A stretch of DNA of 64,000 bases from Streptomyces sp. QL37 (GTDB taxonomy: Bacteria > Actinomycetota > Actinomycetes > Streptomycetales > Streptomycetaceae): contig NZ_PTJS01000001.1 in NCBI RefSeq assembly GCF_002941025.1, forward strand, positions 1,612,001-1,676,000. The letters are read 5' to 3'. Positions 52,889 to 60,740 of the stretch are shown piece by piece. Position 1 is the first letter of the stretch, and every line of letters starts with the position of its first letter. Made by a program: the position numbers and the translations under genes. The notes under the pieces are model-generated. The model searched no databases, had not been told where the DNA came from, and saw only the letters and a list, made by a program, of their open reading frames with translations.

Positions 52889-54019
52889 ATGAAGGTCCGC
52901 CGCCGGGATCACCTGGTCTGCAGCTGGCATCCGGACGGGTTGCGCATGGGAATTCCAGGGGAGCGTCGCTGGATCGAGATCACCCCCGATCTGCTGGACC
53001 TTCTCTCGAAAGCCGGCGAGGGGACCGACACGGACGAGCTGGCGAGGCGCTTCCCCGCCGAGGAGCACGACCGGGTCCGCAGCGCGGTGGGGACTCTCAC
53101 GGAGCTGGGTGTGCTGGTGCCGTACGAGGACACGCCCCCGCCGCGGGAGCACCGGGACGCCGTCGGCGGCCGGTTTCCCGCCGAGGGCCGGGGCACCGGC
53201 CGCCCGGCCCGCTCCCCCGCCCGCGTGGAGCTCGCGGAGGACCTCGTGGGCGAGGACGGCTCCCCCGGCATCTTCAAGGAGTATCGCGGCAGCCCTGTCG
53301 TGATGCTGCCGCGCCGGCCGCTGCGCCTGGCCGCACCGGCCGGGCCGGCCTTCACCACCCGGCGCAGCCACCGCAGATTCAGCGGCGCCCCGGTCTCGCT
53401 CGACCAGCTCGGCACGCTGCTCTTCCACAGCTTCGCCCCGTACCGCCCCCTCCAAGGCGGCCCTTCCGCCTCGCAGCAGGACCGGGCGGGATCCCGGACC
53501 GGCGGTCGCCACGAGGTCGAGGCGTACGTCGTGGCCTACGACGTCAAGGGGGTCCAGCCCGGCCTCTATCACTACTCGGCCGCCCGCCACGCCCTGGAGC
53601 TGCTCGGCACGGATGCCTCGCGTGAGCGCGTGGCTGAACTGACGTACCACCAGGAACCCTCCTACGAGGGCGCGTTCACGGTCTTCACCACGGCTGTCGC
53701 CGACCGGCTGGCGTGGAAGTACCGCCACCCCCACGCCTACCGGCGGTGGATGCACGACGCCGACCACTACGGCCGGACCTTCGCCCTGACCGCCACCGCG
53801 CTGGGGCTCGGCCCCTTCCAGACGGTCGCCTTCGCCGACAGCGAGGTGGAGAGGTTCCTCGGTCTCGACCCCGCCGAGGAGTTCGCCGTGTACCTGCTCT
53901 CGGCGGGCTTCCCGGAGCGTCCCGGGCCGCCGGCCCCCACCGGTTTCGCCTTCCCGCCGCTCTCCGAGGCGCCCCCCGCGCCCTGGGCCACCCCCACGCC
54001 GTGGCCCGCGGCGGGCTGA
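52889..54019 (+). CDS. Nitroreductase-family / SagB-type oxidoreductase
   Basis: A 376-residue protein. The first 80 residues are a small winged-helix-like domain (ITPDLLDLLSKAGEGTDTDE, ARRFPAEEHDRVRSAVGTL), followed by an FMN-binding nitroreductase core beginning FTTRRSHRRFSGAPVSLDQL and containing RTGGRHEVEAYVVAYDVKGV, GLYHYSAARHALELL and a C-terminal ALTATALGLGPFQTVAFADS. This matches the SagB/ThcOx dehydrogenases, which oxidise azolines or other peptide- and chain-derived intermediates. There is no azoline-forming partner here, so another substrate is likely. The ATG follows AAAAGGAGATT. Confidence 0.85.
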   Translation: MKVRRRDHLVCSWHPDGLRMGIPGERRWIEITPDLLDLLSKAGEGTDTDELARRFPAEEHDRVRSAVGTLTELGVLVPYEDTPPPREHRDAVGGRFPAEGRGTGRPARSPARVELAEDLVGEDGSPGIFKEYRGSPVVMLPRRPLRLAAPAGPAFTTRRSHRRFSGAPVSLDQLGTLLFHSFAPYRPLQGGPSASQQDRAGSRTGGRHEVEAYVVAYDVKGVQPGLYHYSAARHALELLGTDASRERVAELTYHQEPSYEGAFTVFTTAVADRLAWKYRHPHAYRRWMHDADHYGRTFALTATALGLGPFQTVAFADSEVERFLGLDPAEEFAVYLLSAGFPERPGPPAPTGFAFPPLSEAPPAPWATPTPWPAAG

Positions 54020-54106
54020 TCCGGCTCCTCGGGTACGGCGCCCCCGCGCCGACCCGTCCGACCTGCCCGCACCTTCCATTCGCCGCGCACCCGGGAGGAC
54101 CTGTCC

Positions 54107-54571
54107 ATGCACCCCACCGTCGCCCGCCCACCGGTCACCCGCCACGAGCTGCTCACCGAGCTGGTGAGCCAGGCCGTCGGTGACGACCGCTGGCTCACGG
54201 CCGCCGTCTCGCTCGACGCACTGGAGAACGACGGGGAACTGGCCCGCAGTGTCCTCCTGGAAGCCGCCGAACGCCTGGCCACGTCGGCGAAGACCGCCGA
54301 TCCCGCCGACCTCACCTGGGCCGTACGCAAGGCCGCCCTGCGATCGGCCGCCCCCGGCCCCGCACTCCCCGGGAACCACGAGCCCCCCGAGGGCGCCGCG
54401 TGCCGGGCCACGGAACAGGACGACGGTCGCGCGCGGCCGACGGCGGGTCCGCAGCCCGCGCGCCCTGCGGCGGCCGCCGCCGCGCTCGGCTCCCTGCGGC
54501 GCGGACCGGAGCTCGATCTGGGCGCGCTGGTCGACGCCCTCGGCTTCATGGAGGTCACCGAGACCCGGTGA
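54107..54571 (+). CDS. Hypothetical protein downstream of the nitroreductase
   Basis: A 154-residue protein that I do not recognise. It is mostly helical and Ala-rich (RHELLTELVSQAVGDDRWLT, AAVSLDALENDGELARSVLL, EAAERLATSAKTADP) with a disordered Pro/Arg middle and a short C-terminal helix (LGALVDALGFMEV). The ATG follows GGAGG in CCGGGAGGACCTGTCC. It may be cotranscribed with the nitroreductase-like gene 88 bases upstream. It probably marks the right edge of the cluster. Confidence 0.6.
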   Translation: MHPTVARPPVTRHELLTELVSQAVGDDRWLTAAVSLDALENDGELARSVLLEAAERLATSAKTADPADLTWAVRKAALRSAAPGPALPGNHEPPEGAACRATEQDDGRARPTAGPQPARPAAAAAALGSLRRGPELDLGALVDALGFMEVTETR

Positions 54572-54572
54572 G

Positions 54573-54592
54573 CGGGCTCCTCCCGGAGCCCG
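54573..54592. terminator. Hairpin terminator
   Basis: CGGGCTCC-TCCC-GGAGCCCG, an exact 8-bp stem with a 4-base loop, starts two bases after the stop of the preceding hypothetical gene. Confidence 0.7.
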
Positions 54593-54620
54593 TTCGCCGT
54601 ACGGACGGGGCGGTGCCGGA

Positions 54621-54652
54621 CCGGCTCGTCGGGCATCCCCCCGACGAGCCGG
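54621..54652. terminator. Second hairpin, 13-bp stem
   Basis: CCGGCTCGTCGGG and its exact complement around a 6-base loop. With the hairpin just before it, this forms a tandem terminator that ends the cluster. The stretch 54653-54794 has a minus-strand fragment (SHRVAVIRGGSLVETG) resembling an ABC-ATPase end, too short to annotate. Confidence 0.7.
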
Positions 54653-54794
54653 CCCCGCGCCGCCCCGTCGGCGTCAGCCGCCGTCGGCGGCCGGTGCGGC
54701 CGCTTCCCGCCGAGGGCGTCACCCGTCTCCACGAGGGACCCGCCCCTGATCACCGCCACCCGGTGGCTCATGTCCGACACTCCCGTCCAGGCAC

Positions 54795-55136
54795 CTAAGG
54801 TGCCTCGTCCGACCCGTCGGCATCGAGTTCGGCGGCCCCGGCTTCCCAGCGCAGGCGCCGCTCGGCGACGGGCTGGTCCCACCACGGCGTGCCGCGTTCG
54901 CCGAGCGCCACCTTCGCCGTGTGCACCCGGCTTCGCGCCGCCGCCTCGGCCGCCGTGTCCTCGTTCCGGCGCGCGGCGGCAACCGCACGCCGGGCCGCCA
55001 TGAGGTGACGGCGCAGCCCGGCGGCCACCTTCTCGGGAATCTCCGGGTCCGTCGCCCGCCATCGTCTGCCGTTCACCACGATGTACCGGCCGTCGGGCGT
55101 CCGCTCCGGCTGCGCACGAGGGTTCATCCCGCTCAT
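54795..55136 (-). CDS. Conserved-looking small hypothetical protein
   Basis: A 113-residue basic protein. It opens with a beta-like segment (RTPDGRYIVVNGRRWRATDP) and continues with a long charged Ala/Arg helix (PEKVAAGLRRHLMAARRAVA), then KVALGERGTPWWDQPVAERR and an acidic tail. I believe similar proteins are widespread in Streptomyces but without a function; this cannot be checked here. Its stop lies inside a small palindrome (AGGCACCTAAGGTGCCT). Start could also be the ATG four codons later. Confidence 0.7.
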   Translation of the reverse strand: MSGMNPRAQPERTPDGRYIVVNGRRWRATDPEIPEKVAAGLRRHLMAARRAVAAARRNEDTAAEAAARSRVHTAKVALGERGTPWWDQPVAERRLRWEAGAAELDADGSDEAP

Positions 55137-55303
55137 GCTGCCGCACGCCGATTGCTTGCACCGCCCGGCCGCCCGGGCGTCGGGGACGCGGTCGGATACG
55201 CCGGACGCCGACGCGGGACGTGTGGCCTCCGCACAGCCTCCCCCTTCGGAGGAACGGAGCGGCAGGACCGTTTTCGGCGTCGGCGAACGGTTACCCGCCT
55301 TGT

Positions 55304-56251
55304 ATGGACGAGACTTCTCGCATCGATGACCACGGTCGTACCGGAGGCACCGTGTTCCGGGCGGTGCGCCGCATGCTGCCGTCGCCGCTCGGTCCCGGCC
55401 GCGTCCTCCGGGGCATGGACCGGCTGGAGCGAGCCTCCGTGCTCGACCCGTCGGTCAGGCTGCTGACCAACCGCGTCCGGGCACTCCCCCTGGGCTCCTG
55501 GCGTGACGTGCTGCACGGCCGCTGGCTGGGTCACCCCGTCCACCCGGTACTGGTCGAGGTGCCGATCGGCACCTGGTTCTCCGCAGCGGTGCTCGACTGC
55601 CTCCCCGGGCAGCGGCGCACGGCGGGTGTCCTGATCGGCGTGGGGATCGCGGCCGCCGCACCGGCGGCCGTGACCGGCTGGATCGACTGGGCGGAGCAGG
55701 GGCCCCGGCAGAAGCGCGTGGGGCTCGCCCACGCGGCTGTGAACGGCACGGCCGTGGTCCTGTACGGCGGGTCACTGGTCGCTCGCCTGCGGGGACGCTC
55801 GGGTCTGGGGAAGGCCCTCGGCCTCGCGGGACTGTCCGTGGTGGGTATCGGCAGCGCACTCGGCGGCCACTTGGCCTACCGGCAGGCGTCGGGGGCCAAC
55901 CACGCCGAATCGGTCTCGAACACGGTGGGCGCCGGGTGGCACGACGTCGGCGACATGTCCGACTTCGAGGTCGGCCGGCCTGCCCGGCGCCATGTCGACG
56001 GGGTGCCCGTCGTCGTCGTCCGTGAGAGCGGCGACGAGATCCGCGCCCTCGCCGATTCGTGCAGCCACATGGGAGGCCCCCTGTCCGAAGGCACCGTCAG
56101 CGACGGCTGCGTGCGGTGCCCTTGGCACGGCAGCGTCTTCCGGCTGACCGACGGCTGGAACGTGGGCGGGCCCGCCACCGCACCCCAGCCGGCCTTCGAG
56201 ACGCGGGTTGTCGACGCTCGCGTGGAAGTCCGGCTGATGAGCGGCATCTGA
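55304..56251 (+). CDS. Rieske iron-sulfur protein with DUF2231 membrane domain
   Basis: A 315-residue protein. The N-terminal part holds HPVHPVLVEVPIGTWFSAAV and several membrane helices of the DUF2231 type (GIAAAAPAAVTGWIDWAEQG, VVLYGGSLVARLRG, GLAGLSVVGIGSALGGHLAY). The C-terminal 110 residues are a Rieske [2Fe-2S] domain with both ligand boxes, CSHMGGPL and CPWHGSVF. It probably transfers electrons at the membrane. The chosen ATG at 55304 precedes MDETSRIDDHG; an upstream in-frame start at 55220 is less convincing. Confidence 0.88.
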   Translation: MDETSRIDDHGRTGGTVFRAVRRMLPSPLGPGRVLRGMDRLERASVLDPSVRLLTNRVRALPLGSWRDVLHGRWLGHPVHPVLVEVPIGTWFSAAVLDCLPGQRRTAGVLIGVGIAAAAPAAVTGWIDWAEQGPRQKRVGLAHAAVNGTAVVLYGGSLVARLRGRSGLGKALGLAGLSVVGIGSALGGHLAYRQASGANHAESVSNTVGAGWHDVGDMSDFEVGRPARRHVDGVPVVVVRESGDEIRALADSCSHMGGPLSEGTVSDGCVRCPWHGSVFRLTDGWNVGGPATAPQPAFETRVVDARVEVRLMSGI

Positions 56252-56268
56252 ACCTCGCGGTCACCGCG

Positions 56269-56472
56269 CTACCGGATCTGCACCCGCTCGGCCTGAGGTC
56301 CGCGCTGCCCCTGGACCACGTCGAAGCAGACGGCTTGCCCCGCCGCGAGCTCCGTGCACGTGCCTTCCAGAATGGCGGAGACGTGGACGATGATCTCCGG
56401 CCCACCCGCACTGGGCAGAATATAGCCATAGCCTTTTTCACTACTGAATGCCTGCACTGTCCCGTTGAACAC
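56269..56472 (-). CDS. Cold-shock-domain protein
   Basis: A 67-residue OB-fold RNA/DNA chaperone. It reads GTVQAFSSEKGYGYILPSAG with IIVHVSAILE, the RNP1-like and RNP2-like motifs of CspA-type proteins (K-G-Y-G-Y replaces the usual K-G-F-G-F, and HVSAI the V-F-V-H box). GTG at 56472 follows GGAGG at five bases; the frame upstream to 56598 has no support. It converges with the Rieske gene 17 bases away. Confidence 0.9.
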   Translation of the reverse strand: MFNGTVQAFSSEKGYGYILPSAGGPEIIVHVSAILEGTCTELAAGQAVCFDVVQGQRGPQAERVQIR

Positions 56473-56716
56473 ACTTGCCTCCGACGCAAGGAATGGGGAA
56501 ATCCCCTTCACATTAAGGCTCGTGGCCGACGCATTCGGGTAACACGCCCCGTCGACATCGCGACAGCGTCTCCCGGGCCCGGAGCGGTGACCAGGCAAGT
56601 GGGCAGACGGGCGTCACCCCCGCAGGTGTATTGCGGCGCGGACCACTGACCCTCGGTTAGGGATCACGCAGCAGAGGGCAGAGGGAAATGCGTAAATCAC
56701 CATAGAGGGAGAAGTC

Positions 56717-57325
56717 ATGGCAGTTTCCACCCCTGGCTACACCGTCCCCGGCCTCAGCACCAAGGAGGGCAAGCAGCTCATCTCGCTCCTGGGCACACGC
56801 CTGTACGCCCTCAACGATCTGGCGCTCACCCTCAAGCACATCCACTGGAACGTGGTGGGTCCGCACTTCATCGCCGTCCACGAAATGCTCGACCCCCAGA
56901 CAGCCGCCGTGAGGGCCATGGCCGACGACACCGCGGAGCGCATCTCGGCGCTCGGCGGCGAGCCGCAGGGCACCCCCGGCGCCCTGGTCGCCGGGCGTAC
57001 CTGGGAGGACTACAGCATCGGCCGCGCCGACGCGCTCGCCCACCTCGGCGCCCTGGATCTCGTCTACACCGGCGTCATCAAGGATCACCGCACGGCTGCC
57101 TCCAAGGCCGGTTCGATCGATCCGGTCACCGAGGACCTCCTCATCGAGCACCTCCGCTCCCTGGAGCAGTTCCAGTGGTTCGTCCGGGCTCACCTGGAGA
57201 GCACCGGCGGTTCTCTCTCCACGGCCGGTTCCGCGACCGAGCAGCAGGCCGCCAAGGCCGCGTCCCCTGCCCGCAAGGCGGCCGCGAAGCGGCCGGCCGG
57301 CCGGGCCGGCAGGTCCAAGGCCTGA
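56717..57325 (+). CDS. dps: Dps-family DNA-protection ferritin
   Basis: A 202-residue ferritin-like protein that oxidises and stores iron and binds DNA in stress. The inter-subunit ferroxidase ligands are in LTLKHIHWNVVGPHFIAVHE and MADDTAERISALGG, both standard for Dps. The C-terminus is extended beyond the usual 160 residues by an Ala/Lys/Arg-rich tail (PARKAAAKRPAGRAGRSK) that would add DNA binding, as in some actinobacterial Dps proteins. The start follows GAGGGAGAAG. Confidence 0.94.
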   Translation: MAVSTPGYTVPGLSTKEGKQLISLLGTRLYALNDLALTLKHIHWNVVGPHFIAVHEMLDPQTAAVRAMADDTAERISALGGEPQGTPGALVAGRTWEDYSIGRADALAHLGALDLVYTGVIKDHRTAASKAGSIDPVTEDLLIEHLRSLEQFQWFVRAHLESTGGSLSTAGSATEQQAAKAASPARKAAAKRPAGRAGRSKA

Positions 57326-57354
57326 GGCCGGACCCCCTGACACGGAAGAGACAG

Positions 57355-57921
57355 ATGACGGCAACCGGTACGCCTTCGACGCGATCGGGCATCGCGCCCA
57401 GGAGCATCCGGTTGCCGGGGATCCTGCTGGGCGTGGGGCTGGGCGGGTTCGTCGACGGCATCCTGCTGCATCAGCTGCTCCAGTGGCACCACATGCTGAC
57501 CGGTACGAACGATGACCGGATCGGGGTGAGGTACTACTCGCCGAACACGGTGTCAGGGCTGGAGATGAACACCGTGTGGGACGGCGTCTTCCACGCGATC
57601 TGCTGGGTGGCGGTCCTGCTCGGCCTGGGCATCCTCTACAGCCGCGTGACCCACGACCGGCGCCGGGTGTGGACCTCACGCGTGCTGTGGGGCTGGGTCC
57701 TCGCGGGGTGGGGCCTGTTCAACATCGTCGAAGGCCTCCTGGACCACCAGATCCTCGGCATCCATCACGTCCACGACGGCCCCCACCGGATCTGGTGGGA
57801 CATGGGCTTTCTGCTCCTGGGCGCCATCCTCCTGGTCGTCGGCCATCTCGTGCGGCGCGGCGGCCGGCCCTTCGCCCCGGACTCGCACGAGCCACCCGAG
57901 AATTCCGGGCGACGCGTCTGA
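57355..57921 (+). CDS. DUF2243 membrane protein
   Basis: A 188-residue protein with four membrane segments. The first, LPGILLGVGLGGFVDGILLH followed by QLLQWHHML, is the DUF2243 signature, and GWVLAGWGLFNIVEGLLDHQ with ILGIHHVHDG the second conserved block. The histidine-rich conserved residues suggest metal or haem contact. Its TGA overlaps the start of the CtaG-like gene by one base, so the two are made together. Confidence 0.9.
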   Translation: MTATGTPSTRSGIAPRSIRLPGILLGVGLGGFVDGILLHQLLQWHHMLTGTNDDRIGVRYYSPNTVSGLEMNTVWDGVFHAICWVAVLLGLGILYSRVTHDRRRVWTSRVLWGWVLAGWGLFNIVEGLLDHQILGIHHVHDGPHRIWWDMGFLLLGAILLVVGHLVRRGGRPFAPDSHEPPENSGRRV

Positions 57922-58787
57922 TGGGCGACGACGTGCACGACCACGGCGGCGGTGGAGGCGGTGCGGTGTGGGAGGTTCTTCTGCCGCTCACCGCCGTGCT
58001 TCTGCTCGCCGGCACCTACCTCCTCCTCGCCCACCGGGCACACGGGCGCAATCCCGTGCGGAGGTGGAGCCGCCGGCGGACGGCAGTCTTCCTGACCGGC
58101 TGCGCCCTGCTCGGTGCGGCTCTGCTCCCGCCCGTGTCCACGTTCGCCCACGAAGACTTCCGCGGGCACATGGTCCAGCACCTGCTCATCGGCATGTACG
58201 CGCCGATCGCCTTGGTCCTCGGGGCCCCGGTGACCCTCCTGCTGCGGACTCTGCCCGCTGCGCGGGCCCGGCGTCTGACCGGCCTCCTGCACGGCCGGCC
58301 GGTGCGCGTGGTGACCCACCCGGTCTCCGCCCTGCTGCTGAGCACCGGAACCCTCGTGGTCCTCTATTCCACTCCCCTGTACAACGCGACGATGGACGCA
58401 CCGGGCCCGCACCGGCTGGTGCTCGCCCATTTCCTGTTGTCCGGGTGCCTGTTCGCCCACGCCGTCGCCGGCCCGGACCCGGCCCCCGGCCGACCAGGCG
58501 TGCCGGCCCGCCTGGTCGTGCTCGGGGTCGCCGTCGCGGCGCACGCGTCGGTCTCCCAGCTGATGTACGGGGGGTTCCTGATCGACGTACGCGCACCCGT
58601 CGGCCAGGTGCGGGGTGGCGCGGAGATCATGTACTACGGCGGCGACATCGCCGAACTGCTGTTGGCTGGGGCCCTTGTCGCCACCTGGCGGCCTTCGCGC
58701 CGTAGCACCGCACGGGCGATCGCCGCGCAGGAGAGGTTCCCTGTCCTGGGACGTCTCCTGCCGAAGCCGTTCACGCGGCCTGGATGA
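57921..58787 (+). CDS. CtaG-like cytochrome c oxidase assembly membrane protein
   Basis: A 288-residue integral membrane protein of the Caa3_CtaG type. The N-terminus is Gly/His rich (DDVHDHGGGGGG), followed by about seven hydrophobic segments. VSTFAHEDFRGHMVQHLLIG and MYAPIALVLGAPVTLLLRTL are the conserved core, and SQLMYGGFLIDVR near the end fits the family. The pairing with a DUF2243 protein is common in Streptomyces. It probably helps insert copper into a terminal oxidase, or handles copper generally. Confidence 0.88.
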   Translation: MGDDVHDHGGGGGGAVWEVLLPLTAVLLLAGTYLLLAHRAHGRNPVRRWSRRRTAVFLTGCALLGAALLPPVSTFAHEDFRGHMVQHLLIGMYAPIALVLGAPVTLLLRTLPAARARRLTGLLHGRPVRVVTHPVSALLLSTGTLVVLYSTPLYNATMDAPGPHRLVLAHFLLSGCLFAHAVAGPDPAPGRPGVPARLVVLGVAVAAHASVSQLMYGGFLIDVRAPVGQVRGGAEIMYYGGDIAELLLAGALVATWRPSRRSTARAIAAQERFPVLGRLLPKPFTRPG

Positions 58788-59205
58788 GTTCCGCACGCCC
58801 GAACAGCAGCGCGTATCCGGAGGGGAGCCGGGCGAGGACGCGATCGAGGAGATCGGAGCCGGCGAGATGGCCGACCGTGGCGAGGACTGCTCCGGTGTCC
58901 CACCGCACGGTCGCGGGCGTGCCGCCCGTGCGGGCGGCGAGGTCCTTGACGAATCCCCAGCCGGTGAGCGGCTCGGGGTCAGGGATCTGCGCGGTGAGGG
59001 AGAGTGCGGCCTCGGCGGGCAGGCGGGCGGCGAGGTCGGCACGTTCGGCCCCGGTCAGCTGCCGGCCGAGTCCGGACAGCACGGCGTGGGTGACGGCCTC
59101 GGCGCGTTCGCGCGTGGGATACGCACCCTCGTACCTGATCCGTTCCAGCATCTGGTCGAACGTCACGCCCGCGGTGGCACGAGTCGGTTCATGCGGGGAG
59201 CGCAT
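58771..59205 (-). CDS. DUF2267-family protein
   Basis: A 144-residue soluble protein with MLERIRYEGAYPTRERAEAV, THAVLSGLGRQLTGAERADL and AARLPAEAALSLT, the DUF2267 repeat pattern. The C-terminal half (VGHLAGSDLLDRVLARLPSG) repeats the same fold. The family is small, helical and of unknown function. The 3' end overlaps the converging CtaG-like gene by 17 bases. ATG at 59205 was chosen by domain position. Confidence 0.8.
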   Translation of the reverse strand: MRSPHEPTRATAGVTFDQMLERIRYEGAYPTRERAEAVTHAVLSGLGRQLTGAERADLAARLPAEAALSLTAQIPDPEPLTGWGFVKDLAARTGGTPATVRWDTGAVLATVGHLAGSDLLDRVLARLPSGYALLFGRAELIQAA

Positions 59206-59423
59206 CGGTGGAATGCCTTTCTCGACGGGGCGGCTGCCACTGCGACCGGGCGGGGGCCGGCAGCCGCACTGCGGTTGAATAGCTGCTCGGAGACATCGGG
59301 TGGCCGACGAGAGGCTCGGCCTGGGGCTCACCCGCCGCACAGGGCGCCGGGCACGGAGGAGGGGCCCGCGGAGGAGCGCCTCCCGCGCCCGGCTGCCCTG
59401 CGGGCGGGCGAGCACGGGTGCTC

Positions 59424-59858
59424 TCAGGTGCCGATCTGCCTCTGGTCGGACTCTCCGCCGATGGCGATCTTGCGGGGCTTGGCCCGCTCGGCGATCGGGA
59501 TGCGCAGGGTCAGCACCCCTGCGTCGTAGTCGGCCCTGATGCGCTCCGTGTCCAGGGTGTCGGCCAGGACCAGCTGGCGGGAGAAGACACCCAACGGCCG
59601 TTCGGAGAGCTCCACCTGCACGTCCTCGCCAGTTCTGACGGGACGGCGCTCAGCCTTGACGGTGAGCATGTTCCGTTCGACGTCGATGTCGATCGCGTCC
59701 TTCGCGACACCGGGCAGGTCGAGGGCGATCACGTACTCCTCGCCCTCGCGATAGGCGTCCATCGGCATCGCCGACGGCTTGGACCAGGTGCCGGAAACGC
59801 CCGTGAGCTGCTGGGCGAGACGGTCGAGTTCGCGGAACGGGTCAGTGCGCATCAACAC
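59424..59858 (-). CDS. hsp18: Small heat shock protein Hsp18 (Hsp20/alpha-crystallin)
   Basis: A 144-residue ATP-independent chaperone. Its N-terminus MRTDPFRELDRLAQQLTG is standard for Streptomyces Hsp18, and the alpha-crystallin domain runs from about residue 40 (YREGEEYVIALDLPGVAKDA, IDIDVERNMLTVKAERRPV, ADTLDTERIRADYDAGVLTL). The C-terminal I-x-I-like region reads RIPIAERAKPRKIAIG. The GTG at 59858 follows GGAGG; TTG and ATG in the next two codons are alternatives. Control by the operators between it and the divergent gene is likely. Confidence 0.93.
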   Translation of the reverse strand: MLMRTDPFRELDRLAQQLTGVSGTWSKPSAMPMDAYREGEEYVIALDLPGVAKDAIDIDVERNMLTVKAERRPVRTGEDVQVELSERPLGVFSRQLVLADTLDTERIRADYDAGVLTLRIPIAERAKPRKIAIGGESDQRQIGT

Positions 59859-59923
59859 TGCGAAAACACCTCCACTGGTAAGGCAGAAACTGCCAATGCG
59901 CTTCGTCTGACACCGTTGTAGCA

Positions 59924-59942
59924 TGTCATCCAAAGGATGACA
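59924..59942. promoter_or_regulatory. RheA-type hsp18 operator
   Basis: TGTCATC-CAAAG-GATGACA is an exact match to the inverted repeat (TGTCATC-N5-GATGACA) that I recall for the heat-labile repressor RheA upstream of hsp18 in Streptomyces albus. It lies 66 bases before the GTG of the hsp18 gene. Confidence 0.85.
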
Positions 59943-59950
59943 ACCTTCGA

Positions 59951-59969
59951 TGTCATTGTTCGGATGACG
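59951..59969. promoter_or_regulatory. Second, imperfect RheA-type operator
   Basis: TGTCATT-GTTCG-GATGACG keeps the 7-5-7 layout with one mismatch in each arm. Its centre is 27 bases from the first operator, close to the start of the divergent regulator gene, so both genes may be repressed together. Confidence 0.65.
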
Positions 59970-59983
59970 GCAGAGGAGCTTTC

Positions 59984-60637
59984 ATGAACCCATCCCCCTC
60001 GGACGGCGAGCCTGCGTCCTTCGCTGCGGCCGCAGCGGCGCTGGACGCCATCGACGAGGCCGTACGGGCCGCTTGCACACCGGCGCCCGGGCCGCCCCCG
60101 GCAGAGGGCGGGCAGGCCGATTCCGAGCAGGCCGTGGCTGCCCTGCTCCTCCTGCGCGAACTGCGCGACCGGCTGGCCGGATGGGAGCCGGGGCTGATCG
60201 AAGCGGCCCGCGCGGCGGGCACCAGCTGGGCGGACCTCGCCCATCCCCTCGGGGTCGCCAGCCGCCAGGCGGCCGAACGCCGCTACCTGCGCGTGCGTCC
60301 CGGAGCTCCCGGCACCACCGGTGAACAGCGTGTACAGGCCACCCGCAACCACCGCGCCGCCGACCGCACCGTCACCACGTGGGCCCGGGAGAATGCCGCT
60401 GATCTGCGGCAGCTCGCCGGCCAGATCACCGCCCTGCCCGACCTGCCCGGCACCGAGACCGCCCGGCTCGCCACTGCTCTCGCCGACAACGACGCGGTCA
60501 ACCTCATCGCTCCGCTGACCGACACCCGGCGGCACCTGACGGCCGGCCACCCCGAGCTGGCCGCCCGCGTCGACACCGTCACCCACCACACCGACCGGCT
60601 CCGCCAGGACAGCGACGACCGGCGGTCCTCACCCTGA
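59984..60637 (+). CDS. Putative regulator divergent from hsp18
   Basis: A 217-residue protein. A helix-turn-helix-like segment lies near residues 70-100 (AARAAGTSWADLAHPLGVAS then RQAAERRYLRVR), with long helices on both sides. Similar proteins next to hsp18 genes in Streptomyces are often labelled HSP18 transcriptional regulator; it is not the ArsR-like RheA itself. ATG at 59984 follows AGAGGAGC. Two RheA-type operators lie in the shared 125-base spacer. It likely acts in the same heat-shock circuit. Confidence 0.7.
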   Translation: MNPSPSDGEPASFAAAAAALDAIDEAVRAACTPAPGPPPAEGGQADSEQAVAALLLLRELRDRLAGWEPGLIEAARAAGTSWADLAHPLGVASRQAAERRYLRVRPGAPGTTGEQRVQATRNHRAADRTVTTWARENAADLRQLAGQITALPDLPGTETARLATALADNDAVNLIAPLTDTRRHLTAGHPELAARVDTVTHHTDRLRQDSDDRRSSP

Positions 60638-60740
60638 CCCGGCGCCGAGAGCGCCACGGCGCCGGCGGGCTCGGCGGGATTTCTCCCGCATCCGGTGTCG
60701 TGGGGACCTGTCCTCCCTGCGCGGACCTAAGGTTTCGTCG

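Noticed and set aside
54719..54780. ABC-transporter ATPase fragment (SHRVAVIRGGSLVETG)
   Set aside because: About 20 residues with no Walker motifs; noted only as a possible remnant.
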